Source of the DNA: Paractinoplanes atraurantiacus
Lineage (GTDB): Bacteria; Actinomycetota; Actinomycetes; Mycobacteriales; Micromonosporaceae
Assembly (NCBI RefSeq): GCF_900215205.1
Contig: NZ_OBDY01000006.1
Coordinates: 62,001 to 126,000, forward strand
DNA length: 64,000 nt
Direction: 5' to 3'
In this document: positions 1 to 9,506 of the stretch, in pieces
How the letters are laid out: each line of letters begins with the position of its first letter
Position numbering within the stretch: the first letter of the stretch is position 1
Notes under the pieces: model-generated
Seen by the model: the letters and a program-made list of their open reading frames with translations, nothing else
Told to the model about the DNA's origin: nothing
Databases searched by the model: none
Position numbers and translations under genes: made by a program

Positions 1-5
1 CTCGG

Positions 6-2003
6 CTAACCGTGACGCCGGGGCTGACTCCGGCGCTCCGTAGCCGGCGGCTCGGCGGCGGGCGCCGGCGGCAGGGTGAACCAGAACGTGGCCCCGCGGC
101 CGTCCTCGCCCTCGGCCCAGATCTCGCCGCCGTGCCGCTCGACCGCCCGGTGCACGGTGGTCAGGCCGATGCCGGTGCCGGGGAATTCCTCGGCCTTGTG
201 CAGGCGGGCGAACGGGCGGAACAGCTCGCCCGCCTTGCCGGCCGGGAAGCCGGCCCCGTTGTCGCGCACGTAGAAGCCCCGCGAGGTGTAGCCCACCTCG
301 ATCGCCGGGTGCTCGACCTTGCGGGTGAACTTCACCGCGTTGTTGATCAGATTTTCCAGGATGACCCGGACCAGGCCCTCGTCGGCGTCGGCGATCATCG
401 CGTCGTGCACGGTGAAGCCGACCGAGCGGCCCGGGTCGCGGGCCTCCACCTCTCCTATCACCGACCAGGTGGTCGCCGTCATGTCGAACTTCTCCCGGCG
501 CAGGTCGCCGCGGCTGGCCCGGGCCAGGATCAGCAGCGACTCGACCAGGTCGGCCATCCGCAGCGCGGCCGCCTGGATGCGGCCCAGCCGGCGCCGGGCC
601 TCCTCGCTGAGCGGATCGTCCTCGTCGTCGAGCATGTGCTCGGCGAAGCTGCTGATCACCTGGAGCGGGCCGCGCAGGTCGTGCGAGACCGAGCCGGAGA
701 ACGCCTCCAGCTCGCGGTTGCGCCACTCCAGCTCCTCGACCAGGGCGGCCCGAGTCTCGGCGAGCTGCCGCGCGGAGCGCTCCTCGGCCGCGTCCAGCTC
801 GCGGCGCATCAGCTCCTCGCGAATGCGGCGGCTCTCGTCGTGCGACTGCTTACGGCGGATCTGCGTACGGACGTGGGCCCGCAACGCCTCGGCGCCGGAC
901 TCCGTCCGCACGTAGTCGTCGGCCCCGGCGGCCAGGCACTCGAGCATGTCGTCGTCGTTGGCGCCGGTCATCACCACCGGCGTCTCGCCGATCACCGGCA
1001 CCTCCTTGATCCGGCGGCAGGCGTCGCGGCCCAGCTCGCCGGAGAGCCCCATGCCCAGCACGATGCAGTCGACCGGCTGCTCGGCCAGCAGGTCGAGGGC
1101 GTCGTCGGTGCTCGCCACCGGCACCACGTCGTAGCCGTCGGAGCGCAGGGCGTGGGCCAGGTCGGACAGCCGCTCCTTGTCCGGGGTCAGGGCCAGCACC
1201 TTGCTCGGGCCGTGCAGGCTGCCGGTGACCTCGATCGGCAGCTGCTCGGCGCTCTGCCGCAGCACCGCGTTGAGCTTGGCCGGCACGATCGCCAGGTTCT
1301 GCTGCTTGCGGACGAACGCGTCGGCGCCGGCGTCGAGCATCTGCAGCTCGGTGGCGTAGTCGTCGGCCGCGGTCATCAGGATGCACGGAATGTCGCGCAG
1401 CGCCGGATCCAGGCGCACCCGGCGGATCACCGTGGCCCCGTCGATGCCGGGCATCACGCCGTCGACGATGATCGCCTGCGGGCGGCGGTCGGCCGCCGTG
1501 CGCAGGCCGTCCTCGCCGCTGGGCGCGGTCAGCACCGCGTACCCCTCGCCCTCCAGCAGCTCCCGCAACTGCTCGCGGAAGGTCATGCTGTCGTCGATGA
1601 CCAGGATCGTGGTCCGGTCGTCGGCCCGGGCCGGCCCGTCGCCGAGCAGCTGCCGGGTGCGGGCCACCACATAACCGGCGTCGTACGGCTTGCCGACGTA
1701 CTCGTCGGCGCCGATCCGCAGGCCGGCCAGCCGGTCGGCCACCTCGTCCTCGCTGGACAGCAGCACGATCACCACGCCCGCCCGGCTCGGCATGCCGCGC
1801 AGCTCGGTGAGCAGCTCCAGACCGTCGGCGTCGGGCAGCATCACGTCGAGCACGGCCACGTCGAACTCGGCGCTCACGAACGCGGCGCGGGCCTCGGCCC
1901 CGGTGGCGCACAGGATGGTGGCGAACCCGTCCGCGTTGAACGCGTCGTGCAGGTCCATCCGCACGGTGAGGCTGTCGTCGACGATCAGCACCTGCCGGGT
2001 CAT
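6..2003 (-). CDS. Soluble hybrid histidine kinase with three N-terminal receiver domains
   Basis: A 665-residue cytoplasmic signalling protein with no membrane segment. Receiver 1 (about 1-120) has DD at 9-10 and phospho-acceptor Asp53. Receiver 2 (about 131-250) has Asp181. Receiver 3 (about 267-380) has Gly317 where the Asp should be, so it is probably not phosphorylated. A charged helix (about 385-432) leads to a HisKA box with SHDLRGPL (His441). The HATPase domain follows, with N box NLINNAVKF, DNGAGF and GTGIGL. The ATG at 2003 overlaps the cheB stop by four bases, so it is translationally coupled and last in the operon. By position it takes the place of an output regulator such as WspR. 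It probably receives phosphate from CheA and may pass it to an unseen partner; that role is inference. A much longer upstream extension is open but would run through cheB. Confidence 0.88.
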   Translation of the reverse strand: MTRQVLIVDDSLTVRMDLHDAFNADGFATILCATGAEARAAFVSAEFDVAVLDVMLPDADGLELLTELRGMPSRAGVVIVLLSSEDEVADRLAGLRIGADEYVGKPYDAGYVVARTRQLLGDGPARADDRTTILVIDDSMTFREQLRELLEGEGYAVLTAPSGEDGLRTAADRRPQAIIVDGVMPGIDGATVIRRVRLDPALRDIPCILMTAADDYATELQMLDAGADAFVRKQQNLAIVPAKLNAVLRQSAEQLPIEVTGSLHGPSKVLALTPDKERLSDLAHALRSDGYDVVPVASTDDALDLLAEQPVDCIVLGMGLSGELGRDACRRIKEVPVIGETPVVMTGANDDDMLECLAAGADDYVRTESGAEALRAHVRTQIRRKQSHDESRRIREELMRRELDAAEERSARQLAETRAALVEELEWRNRELEAFSGSVSHDLRGPLQVISSFAEHMLDDEDDPLSEEARRRLGRIQAAALRMADLVESLLILARASRGDLRREKFDMTATTWSVIGEVEARDPGRSVGFTVHDAMIADADEGLVRVILENLINNAVKFTRKVEHPAIEVGYTSRGFYVRDNGAGFPAGKAGELFRPFARLHKAEEFPGTGIGLTTVHRAVERHGGEIWAEGEDGRGATFWFTLPPAPAAEPPATERRSQPRRHG

Positions 2004-3073
2004 CGCCGGCCCCCGTCGGGTTGCAGATCGACCAGCCGCGCCGCTATCCGGGCCGGTGGCAGGACGTGGGCGGCCGCGCCGAGCAGGGCGGCCTCGCGCG
2101 GCATCCCGTACACCACGCAGCTCGCCTCGTCCTGGGCGAAGGTGGTCGCGCCGCGTGAGCGCATGCGCAGCAGGCCCTCGGCGCCGTCGCGGCCCATCCC
2201 GGTCAGCAGGCAGCCGGCCGCCGACGGGCCGAACTCGGCCGCGACCGACTCGAACAGCACGTCGACCGAGGGCCGGCACGAGTGCCGGGGCGGGGCGTCG
2301 CTGAGCCGCAGCCGCCCGTCGCGCACGTAGAGGTGGCGGTCGGGCGGGGCCAGCACGACCCGGCCGGTGGCCGCGCCGATCGGCGTGCCGTCGCGGGCGT
2401 AGGCGACGTCACGGCCGGTCTGCCCGGCCAGCCAGTCGGAGAACGCCACCGCGAACGGCTCGCTGGCCGCGATGTGCTGCACGCACAGCACCGGCGGCTG
2501 GAAATTGAGCGGCAGCGCCCGCAGCAGCTCGGTGAGCGCGCCCGGCCCGCCGGTGGAGGCGCCCAGCGCCACCGCCCGGAACGTCTCGGAGACCGGCACG
2601 ACCGCCGGCGTGGTGGGCGTGGGTTCAGGGGCCGGGCCGCTGCGGGGGCGGCCGTCCAGGCGGGCCCGGGGATGGGTGATCACGCGGATGCGGGAGACGA
2701 TCCGCACCGACTGGCACAGCCGCCGGCCCCAGTCGGCGTCGCTGGCGTCGCCGCGCGGCTTCTCCATCACGTCGACCGCGCCCGCCGCCAGCGCGTTGTA
2801 CGTGCTGAACATCTCCTGCCGGTCGGCCGACGAGACGACCAGGATCGGCGTCGGATGCTCGGCCATGATGTGCTCGGTGGCGACCAGGCCGCTCATCGTC
2901 GGCAGCATCATGTCCATGGTCACCACGTCCGGGCGCAGCCGGGCGACCGCGGCCACCGCGTCGGCGCCGTCGGTCGCCTCGCCCACGACCTGCAACTCCG
3001 GGTCGGCGGCGAGCGACTCGCGCAGGTGGTGGCGCATGGTCGCGGAATCCTCGACGAGCAGGACACGGATCAT
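2000..3073 (-). CDS. cheB: Chemotaxis response regulator / protein-glutamate methylesterase CheB
   Basis: A 357-residue two-domain CheB. The N-terminal receiver (1-115) carries Asp54 in TMDMMLP. A proline-rich linker (about 140-165) joins it to the methylesterase domain, whose triad is visible: Ser173 in GASTGG, His200 in CVQH and Asp296 in GMGRDG. Spacing and length match enterobacterial CheB (about 349 residues). It removes methyl groups from, or deamidates, receptor glutamines/glutamates and resets sensitivity, opposing CheR. The ATG overlaps the cheA stop by four bases (TCAT on the plus strand), and the gene overlaps the downstream hybrid kinase in the same way. The receiver is presumably phosphorylated by CheA. 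Confidence 0.95.
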   Translation of the reverse strand: MIRVLLVEDSATMRHHLRESLAADPELQVVGEATDGADAVAAVARLRPDVVTMDMMLPTMSGLVATEHIMAEHPTPILVVSSADRQEMFSTYNALAAGAVDVMEKPRGDASDADWGRRLCQSVRIVSRIRVITHPRARLDGRPRSGPAPEPTPTTPAVVPVSETFRAVALGASTGGPGALTELLRALPLNFQPPVLCVQHIAASEPFAVAFSDWLAGQTGRDVAYARDGTPIGAATGRVVLAPPDRHLYVRDGRLRLSDAPPRHSCRPSVDVLFESVAAEFGPSAAGCLLTGMGRDGAEGLLRMRSRGATTFAQDEASCVVYGMPREAALLGAAAHVLPPARIAARLVDLQPDGGRR

Positions 3074-5568
3074 CGAAGGATCAGCCTCCGGATGTGCGAC
3101 AAGAGCTCCTCCTGGTTGAACTCGCCCTTGACCACGTAGGCGGACGCGCCCGCCTCGGTGCCACGGCGGCGGTCCTCGGCGGTGGCCCGCGAGCTGACCA
3201 GGATGGCCGGCACGTGCGACAGGGTGGGATCGGCCCGCGTCTCGGCCACGAAGGCGAAGCCGTCGATGCCGGGCATGTCGATGTCGGAGAGGATCAGGCC
3301 GTACTCGCGGGCACGGGCCTTCTCCAGGCCCTCCTCGCCGGAGGCGGCCAGGTCGACCTCGTAACCGGCCGACTCGAGGATGCTGCGCTCGAGCATGCGG
3401 GTGGTCAGCGAGTCGTCCACCACGAGGATCGGCATCCGGCGGCCGTTGCTCTCGGTGGACTGGCCGCCGGCCGTGGGACTGATGTGGCGGGCCTCGGCGA
3501 CCAGGCCGTGCGGGTCGAGCACCAGGCGGGGGTTGCCGTCGAGGTCGATCGAGACGCTGCCGATCACCGGTGCGGCCGGGGCCAGATCGGGCAGCGGGCG
3601 GGCGACCAGCGTGGTGGTGCCCGCGAGCCGGTCGACGCCGATCGCCGCGGTCTCGCCGTCGGCGCTGAGCACGATCGCCACGCCCGTGCCGGTCAACTCG
3701 GTCTCCTGATGCAGGGCGCGGCACAACGGCAGGAACGGCACGACCCGGCCCTCGTGGGCGAGCCGGCCGGTGTCCATGGCGGCGGTGATCTCCTCGGCCG
3801 ACAGCCGCACGCAGCGGCGCACCGAGTCCAGCGGCATGGTGACGGTGTGCTCGCCCGCCTCGACCAGCAGGCCGTTCATGCTGAGCAGGGTGAGCGGCAC
3901 GACCAGCAGCACGGTGGCGCCCAGCCCGGGCCGGTTGTCGATCGAGACGCTGCCGCCGAGCTGATCGGCCACGTCGCGGGCCACGTCCATGCCGATGCCG
4001 CGGCCGGCGACGTCGGTGACCGCGGGCGAGGTGCTGATGCCGCCGTGCAGCACCAGGTCGATCAGGGTGCGCGGGTCGGGCTCGGCGCCGGGGGAGAGCA
4101 GGCCCCGCTCGAGGGCGGTGCGGCGTAAGGCGTCCAGGTCGAAGCCGCGCCCGTCGTCGGCGCAGCGGAACTCGGCCCAGCGGCCGCGCCGCTCGACGTG
4201 CACGGTGACCGAGCCCTCGGCCGGCTTGCCGGCGGCCAGGCGCTGCGGCTCGGGCTCGATGCCGTGCACGACGGCGTTGCGCACGACGTGCAGGAAGGCG
4301 CCGTTGACCTGGTTGAGCAGCTGCGGACCCATCCGCACGTCGGCGCCGGTGGCGTGGAAGCGGACCCGCTTGCCCTCGGCGTCGGCGGCGTCGCGCACGG
4401 CCCGGCGCAGGGCGGTGAAGATGGTGCCGGCGGGCACCAGGCGCAGGCCCTCGGCGCGGCCGCGGACCTCGTCGAGCTCGCGTTCGACCTGGTCGACGGC
4501 GTCGATCAGGCGGCGGCCGAGGGCGCCCAGATCGGCGCCGAGGCGCTGCACGCTGCCGCGGGTGACGGCGTCGCCGCCGCCGATCCGGCCGGTGCGCAGG
4601 CGGTCGCCGAGCGTCTCCACCCGGCGGTGGATGGTGGCCAGGGTGCGGCTGCCCTCGCGCAGCGGGGCGATCCGCGAGTTGGCCTCACCGATGGCGTCGA
4701 GCAGCTCGTCCAGATCGGCGGTGACGGCCCGCTCGGGGGCGGCGCCGCCCTCGGCCGGCACCACACGCCCGGCCGCGGCCCCACTCTCCGGCGCGTGCCC
4801 GGGTGCGGCGCTTCCGTCGGCCGCGGGGGTGCGCTCGGTCGCGGCGCCGCTCTCGGCTGCCGGGGCTTGTTCGGGGGTGGCGCTTCCGTCGGCCGCTGGA
4901 GTGTGCTCGGTGGCGGCGCTTTCTCCGGCCGCCGGGGTGTGCTCGGTGGCGGCGCTTTCTCCGGCCGCCGGGGTGTGCTCGGGAGCGGGGCTGCCTGTCG
5001 CTGGTTCGCCGTGCGGGGCGCTTTCCGGCGTGGGGTTGCGGCCGGCGGTTGTGGCTGGGTGCGGGCTGCTGCCGGCGGGGGCGGCGGGTTTCGACGGCCC
5101 GGCGGCCTCCGCGGCCAGCCCTTCGCGTAGAGGGGGTGCCATCGGGGCCGGTCCCGCCGGCGGGGGCGCGGGAGCGGGGCGGTTGGCCCGGTGGGGTGCT
5201 CCTTGCGGTTGGGCCGCGCCGCCCCTGCGTACATCTGCGGTCTGGTTTTGAACAGGCGCGGAAAGAGCGGCCACCCTCCCGGCGATCGCGTCGTTCAGGC
5301 GCAGGAGCTCGCGCATCTCGTCGGCCGGCAAAGGGGAGGCGTCGTCGCGGTGGGGGACCAGCACCTCCTCGAAGGCGTGGGCCTGCTCGGCGATCTCCGG
5401 CTGCTTGACCACCCGGGCCGCGCCCTTGAGAGTGTGCGCGTACCGCAGCAGCCGGGCCACCACCTCGGTGCTGGGCTGCTGGTCCAGATCGAGGACGCCC
5501 GCGCTGATCTGGTCGACCAGCTCGGCGGCCTCGATCCGGAAATAGCGCAGCGGATCGCGGTCGGTCAT
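3070..5568 (-). CDS. cheA: Chemotaxis-type histidine kinase CheA with C-terminal receiver
   Basis: An 832-residue kinase. The Hpt domain has the phosphorylated His45 in YAHTLKGAA. No recognisable P2 domain follows. Instead there is a long Ala/Pro/Glu/Thr linker (about 110-300) with repeats such as EHTPAAGES. Next come a dimerisation helix pair, a HATPase with VRNAVVHGIE and DDGRGFD, a CheW-like coupling domain (about 565-700) and a fused receiver (about 712-832) with phospho-acceptor near Asp762 (ILSDIDMPG). CheA-receiver fusions are usual in Wsp/Frz-like systems and unusual in classical flagellar ones. It should autophosphorylate under MCP/CheW control and donate phosphate to its own receiver, CheB and perhaps the downstream kinase. 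Its ATG overlaps the MCP stop by one base (TGATG). The linker is underlain by DNA repeats and may vary in length between strains. Confidence 0.94.
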   Translation of the reverse strand: MTDRDPLRYFRIEAAELVDQISAGVLDLDQQPSTEVVARLLRYAHTLKGAARVVKQPEIAEQAHAFEEVLVPHRDDASPLPADEMRELLRLNDAIAGRVAALSAPVQNQTADVRRGGAAQPQGAPHRANRPAPAPPPAGPAPMAPPLREGLAAEAAGPSKPAAPAGSSPHPATTAGRNPTPESAPHGEPATGSPAPEHTPAAGESAATEHTPAAGESAATEHTPAADGSATPEQAPAAESGAATERTPAADGSAAPGHAPESGAAAGRVVPAEGGAAPERAVTADLDELLDAIGEANSRIAPLREGSRTLATIHRRVETLGDRLRTGRIGGGDAVTRGSVQRLGADLGALGRRLIDAVDQVERELDEVRGRAEGLRLVPAGTIFTALRRAVRDAADAEGKRVRFHATGADVRMGPQLLNQVNGAFLHVVRNAVVHGIEPEPQRLAAGKPAEGSVTVHVERRGRWAEFRCADDGRGFDLDALRRTALERGLLSPGAEPDPRTLIDLVLHGGISTSPAVTDVAGRGIGMDVARDVADQLGGSVSIDNRPGLGATVLLVVPLTLLSMNGLLVEAGEHTVTMPLDSVRRCVRLSAEEITAAMDTGRLAHEGRVVPFLPLCRALHQETELTGTGVAIVLSADGETAAIGVDRLAGTTTLVARPLPDLAPAAPVIGSVSIDLDGNPRLVLDPHGLVAEARHISPTAGGQSTESNGRRMPILVVDDSLTTRMLERSILESAGYEVDLAASGEEGLEKARAREYGLILSDIDMPGIDGFAFVAETRADPTLSHVPAILVSSRATAEDRRRGTEAGASAYVVKGEFNQEELLSHIRRLILR

Positions 5569-7040
5569 CAGTGACGTCCGGTGCCGACCAGGTCGAGCAG
5601 CTCGCCGGAGAGCGTGGAGAGGTGGGCCGCGGTCTGCTTGGTCTGCACCGCGCTGGCCTCGGTCTCGCGGGTGACCCGGGCGGTGTCCGAGGCGGCCACG
5701 TTCACCTGCTCGACCGCGGTGGTCTGCTGCTTGGTGGAGAGCTCGATCTCGCGGGTGGCGTCGCTGGTGGTCGAGACCAGCCCGACGATGCGGCGGAACG
5801 AGCTGGTGGCGTCGTCGAACTGCCGGGAACCGGAGTCGACCGCCTTGGCGCCGATCTCGGTGGCCATGACGGTCGTGTTGACCGCGCCCCGCACGTCCTC
5901 GATGAGGGCGCGGATCTCCTTGGCACTGGCCGCGGTCCGGTCGGCCAGCTTGCGGATCTCCTCGGCCACCACCGCGAACCGGCGGCCCCACTCGCCGGCC
6001 CCGCTCGCCTCGATCGTCGCGTTGATGGCCAGGATGTTGGTCTGCTCGGCCAGCTCGGACACGAGGTCGACGACGCCGCCGATCTGCTGCGACTTCTCGC
6101 CCAGAGCCAGCATGTGCTGCACGATCTGGTCGACCTGGGTACGGATGGCGGCGATCGACGCGCGGGTCTGGTCGATGGTGGCGTCGCCGGTGCGGGCGGC
6201 CTCGGCCGTCTCCTCGGCGACCTTGGAGACGCGCTGGGCGCTCTCGGCGATCTGCCGCGAGGTGATCAGCAGCTCGCTGATGGTCGTGGTGATCTCGCTC
6301 ATCGCGCTGGCCTGGTCGCGCCCGCCCGCGGCCTGCTGGGCGGCGGCCGCCTCGAGCTGGGCCGACGAACTCTGAATGTGCCCCACGGCCGCGCCGACCT
6401 CGCGTTTCAGGTCCCGGCTGAGTTTCCAGGCCACGCCGGCCGCGCCGCCGATGAGCAGCACCCCGATCACGATGATGAAGATCATCGCCCACATCGCGCG
6501 TTCGGACGAGTCGTCGCTCTTGGCGTTGACCGTGGTCTGCACCTGCGCGATCAGGTCGGCGATGGCCTTCTGCACGGTGACCCGGGCCGCCTTGACCTCC
6601 TCGTTGCCGCTGAACTGGGCCACGCTGCTCAGAATGGTGATCTTCGCGCGCTGGGCGATCAGGCCCGACACCAGGCCGGCGTGGACCGCCTCGGCGTCGG
6701 CCACCTTCTGCAGCAGCGCCTTCGAGTTCGCGTTCTCGATCGACCCGCGCAACGAGTCGAGCTGGGCCAGGAACTTGGCGCGGTCGGTGTTGGTGGCGTT
6801 CAGATATTCGTCGGTGCCGGCCAACATGTAGCCGCGGTAGTCGGCGATCCGCGACTCCATCAGCGCGCTCAGCGCCTCGGCGCCGACCAGGTTCACCCGG
6901 GCCGAGTCGATCACGGCGTCCTTGGTGTGCAGCACGTAGCGCAGCCCCGCCAGTGAGGTGACGGTCATCAGCAGGGTCAGGAGCAGGGTGAGGCCGAAAC
7001 CGGCCGCCAGCTTGGTGCCGAAGGTGCGTCCCGCCATCAT
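5568..7040 (-). CDS. Methyl-accepting chemotaxis protein
   Basis: A 490-residue transmembrane receptor. TM1 spans about 10-32. An extracytoplasmic helical domain of about 150 residues (4HB_MCP type) follows, then TM2 at about 184-205. The cytoplasmic signalling coiled coil has its hairpin tip at 331-362 ([19 protein letters not shown], then [14 protein letters not shown]), close to the universal MCP consensus. No clear HAMP domain and no C-terminal CheR-docking pentapeptide were seen; the protein ends [10 protein letters not shown]. It is the only receptor in the operon. It should sense an unknown signal and control CheA through the two CheW proteins. Either of two adjacent ATG codons (7038-7040 or 7035-7037) may be the start; both overlap the upstream cheW stop region. 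Confidence 0.93.
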   Translation of the reverse strand: MMAGRTFGTKLAAGFGLTLLLTLLMTVTSLAGLRYVLHTKDAVIDSARVNLVGAEALSALMESRIADYRGYMLAGTDEYLNATNTDRAKFLAQLDSLRGSIENANSKALLQKVADAEAVHAGLVSGLIAQRAKITILSSVAQFSGNEEVKAARVTVQKAIADLIAQVQTTVNAKSDDSSERAMWAMIFIIVIGVLLIGGAAGVAWKLSRDLKREVGAAVGHIQSSSAQLEAAAAQQAAGGRDQASAMSEITTTISELLITSRQIAESAQRVSKVAEETAEAARTGDATIDQTRASIAAIRTQVDQIVQHMLALGEKSQQIGGVVDLVSELAEQTNILAINATIEASGAGEWGRRFAVVAEEIRKLADRTAASAKEIRALIEDVRGAVNTTVMATEIGAKAVDSGSRQFDDATSSFRRIVGLVSTTSDATREIELSTKQQTTAVEQVNVAASDTARVTRETEASAVQTKQTAAHLSTLSGELLDLVGTGRH

Positions 7041-7573
7041 CGTGCGGCCTCCTGGTCGGTGACTTGGTGTCCGGTCAGCGCGTGCACGGTGGCGCGCGTC
7101 GCGGGGACGTCGATGATCGGCCGGACGCCCCCGGGCAGGCCGACCATGCCGCGAACACTGCCGGCGGCGTCGCTGTCGTTCGCCTCCTGCACGATGTCGG
7201 CGTTCGCGGCCCGCACGTGCCCGTCGAGGTCGTGGAAGGCCAGGCCCAGCGGCGGGTTCCCGCCGGCCAGCACGAGCCAGCGCGGCCGTTCGGCGACCGG
7301 GTGGCCGAGCAGGGCGGCCAGGTCGTAGACGGGCACCACCTGACCGGCGAAACCGGCCAGGCCGAGCAGGGCCGGTTGCGGTCCCGGCAGGGGGGTGACC
7401 GGGCGGTCCGGGTGCAGGCCGGAGGTCTGCGAGAGGCGGAGGGCGTACGGGCGGCCGCCGGCCCTGATGGTGAGCAGCTCGACGTGCTCGTCGTCGTGGC
7501 GGCGGACCGGGTCGGCGAACGAGCGGTCGAAATCCTCCCGCAGCTCGGCGAGGCGGCCGGCCACGGTGCTCAT
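7037..7573 (-). CDS. cheW: CheW-like coupling protein (second copy)
   Basis: A 178-residue single-domain protein. After a charged N-terminus (about 1-30) it has the CheW fold: [15 protein letters not shown], then [17 protein letters not shown] and RPIIDVPA near the end. CheW links receptor tips to CheA. This copy is divergent from the one at 8931-9425, as in Wsp-type systems where two distinct CheW proteins (WspB, WspD) have different jobs. The ATG at 7573 overlaps the cheR stop by four bases. Longer in-frame starts would lie inside cheR. Confidence 0.86.
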   Translation of the reverse strand: MSTVAGRLAELREDFDRSFADPVRRHDDEHVELLTIRAGGRPYALRLSQTSGLHPDRPVTPLPGPQPALLGLAGFAGQVVPVYDLAALLGHPVAERPRWLVLAGGNPPLGLAFHDLDGHVRAANADIVQEANDSDAAGSVRGMVGLPGGVRPIIDVPATRATVHALTGHQVTDQEAAR

Positions 7574-8934
7574 CGCCGTACCCCGCAGGCGTCGAGCTCG
7601 GAGCGGCACTGGACGGTCAGCGCGATACGGCCGAAGCCGCCGCCGAACAGCGTGATCCGCTCCTCCTTCTCGTGAGTGAGCAGGTCGAGGGCGCGTTCCA
7701 GCTCGCCGGCGGCGGTCCGTTCGTCGCCGTGGCGCCGGGCCAGCTGCCCGAGGCGCATGCGGGGCAGGGCGAAGCCGGGATCGAGGTAGGCGGCGAGGCG
7801 GTACTGGCCGATCGCCTCGGCCACGGCCGAGCCACCCTCCAGGCACAGTCCCAGGAGCTGGTGGGCGTCGGGGTCGAGGCCGTTCTCCTCGATCAGGCGG
7901 CGGGCCAGGATGATCGCCTCGCCCAGGCGGCCGGTCTGGGCCAGCAGGATGCCGTGCAGGAGGGTGCCGCGCTGGCCGTCGATCATCTCGAGGGCCTCCG
8001 CGAAGCGTTCCTCACGGAGAAGGGCCAGAGCTTGGTTGTACGAGGTGTCGGTCTCGGTATCTTCCAGCGGCCGGGGCTTGTCGACCGCCGGGGGCGCCGC
8101 CGGCTCCGGCGCCTTTCTGTCCGCCTTGCAGTAATAGAAGGCCTGGTGGCTCTGCCGCAGGTCAAGGCCATCGGCCCGGCTGCCGAGCGAGTCGGTGTGG
8201 CCCAGGAACAGGAAGCCGCCCGGGGCGAGAGCGGTGGTCATCCGCTCGATCAGCGACGACACGACGTCCGCGGTCAGATACATCAGCAGGTTGCGGCAGA
8301 AGATCACGTCGTACCGGCCGGGGGCCCACAACTGCGGGTCGGGCTCGGCCACGTTGTGCCGCTTGAACCGGACGAGTCGCCGGGCCTCGTCGGCGACGCG
8401 GTAGCCGCCGTCCTCCGGCCGGAACCACTTCTGGCGTACGTCGTCGGGCGTCTCCCGCAGCGACCAGGACGAATAGAGGGCGGTCTCGGCCCGGCTCAGC
8501 ACGCCGGGGTTGGCGTCGACGCCGGTCACCTCGACGATCCAGTCGCTGCCCGGTATCACCATGAGCCCGGTGATGGCCAGCGAATACGCCTCCTCGCCGG
8601 AGGAGCAGGCCACCGAGAGCATCCGCAGCACGCGCTGACCCTGCCGGGCCGCCACCCGCTCCGGCAGCGCCTCCTCGCGCAGCGCCCGGAACTGCTCACC
8701 GTGCCGGAAGAAGTACGTCTCGGTGATGCTGAGCCGCTCGACCAGCACGGTCAGCTCCTCGGGCCAGGGCCGGGCGGCGAGGCGGTCGAGGTACGCGGTG
8801 GCGCTCATCCCGGCCGCGCCGGCCCGCTCCCGCAGCGTCCCGGTGAGGTGCCCGGCGTCGTTGTCGGCGAAGGTCCAGCCGAACCGGCGGGCCAGCACCT
8901 CCCGGAAGCGGATGAGCTCCGCCGCGCCGATCAT
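7570..8934 (-). CDS. cheR: CheR methyltransferase with C-terminal TPR region
   Basis: A 454-residue protein. The N-terminal helical CheR domain contains ITETYFFRH (70-78). The SAM-binding domain has [12 protein letters not shown] (about 107-118), GVDANPGVL and [12 protein letters not shown] (209-220). A linker rich in Pro/Ala leads to a TPR-like region (about 295-430; [16 protein letters not shown], then LLGLCLEGG and [19 protein letters not shown]). It methylates receptor glutamates using S-adenosylmethionine. CheR-TPR fusions are the WspC/FrzF type and may act in protein contacts. The ATG overlaps the upstream cheW stop by four bases. Confidence 0.93.
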   Translation of the reverse strand: MIGAAELIRFREVLARRFGWTFADNDAGHLTGTLRERAGAAGMSATAYLDRLAARPWPEELTVLVERLSITETYFFRHGEQFRALREEALPERVAARQGQRVLRMLSVACSSGEEAYSLAITGLMVIPGSDWIVEVTGVDANPGVLSRAETALYSSWSLRETPDDVRQKWFRPEDGGYRVADEARRLVRFKRHNVAEPDPQLWAPGRYDVIFCRNLLMYLTADVVSSLIERMTTALAPGGFLFLGHTDSLGSRADGLDLRQSHQAFYYCKADRKAPEPAAPPAVDKPRPLEDTETDTSYNQALALLREERFAEALEMIDGQRGTLLHGILLAQTGRLGEAIILARRLIEENGLDPDAHQLLGLCLEGGSAVAEAIGQYRLAAYLDPGFALPRMRLGQLARRHGDERTAAGELERALDLLTHEKEERITLFGGGFGRIALTVQCRSELDACGVRR

Positions 8935-9425
8935 GTCGCCACGCCCGCGGCGGCCGCGGCTTCCCAGACGTCGTCGGGCACGGCCCGCATGCTCTGCAGA
9001 AGCAGCAGGGGCTCGGTGCCGAGGGTGCCGACCCCGGCGACGAGCCGGCTGTTGCCCCCGCCGAGCAGGGCCGGGTGCCCGCCGGAGGGCACGGCCTCGA
9101 CGTTGCGCACGCCGAGCACGGGCCCGGTGCCGAAGGCGACGGCACCCCGGTCGGTGCTGACGGCGATGTAGCGCTCGGGTTCGGCCGACCCGCCGCCGAG
9201 CAGCCGCGACACGTCGATGACGGGGGTGGGTACGCCGCGGAGCACGCTGATCCCGCGCACGAAGGCCGGCGTCCCGGCCAAGGGGCGGGTCTCGAGCGGC
9301 CGCATGGTCTCGATGACCTCGTCCAGCCGCAGTGCGCAGAGCAGAGGGCCGGCTCGGAAGACGAGGGCCGGCACTCCGGTGCCCTCGTCCTCGGAGAGCA
9401 CCGGCGCTTGTCCGTACTGCCGCAT
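8931..9425 (-). CDS. cheW: CheW coupling protein, first gene of the chemosensory operon
   Basis: A 164-residue CheW-like protein: ALVFRAGPLLCALRLDEV, PLAGTPAFVRGISVLRGVPTP and VIDVSRLLG are the usual CheW landmarks, and TEPLLLLQSM is near the C-terminus. It is the first gene of a seven-gene operon in which every junction overlaps, so the promoter should lie in 9426-9506. That 81-base spacer is unusually AT-rich for this genome near the start (AGATTAGTAGTGATTCATCC on the plus strand). I could not assign a clear -35/-10 or a strong Shine-Dalgarno site; no FliA/WhiG-type GCCGATAA element is visible. Confidence 0.88.
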   Translation of the reverse strand: MRQYGQAPVLSEDEGTGVPALVFRAGPLLCALRLDEVIETMRPLETRPLAGTPAFVRGISVLRGVPTPVIDVSRLLGGGSAEPERYIAVSTDRGAVAFGTGPVLGVRNVEAVPSGGHPALLGGGNSRLVAGVGTLGTEPLLLLQSMRAVPDDVWEAAAAAGVAT

Positions 9426-9506
9426 TCCGTCAGATTAGTAGTGATTCATCCGTCATTTACGAGATTTCCTCGGGTAGACGGCCGGTGACGCCGGATCGGC
9501 CTCCGG

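Noticed and set aside
12-2330. 772-codon open frame on the plus strand opposite the hybrid kinase and cheB
   Set aside because: It is a GC-bias shadow: the minus-strand proteins have complete, motif-perfect domains and overlapping starts and stops; the plus frame is His/Gln/Gly/Arg-rich without any domain.
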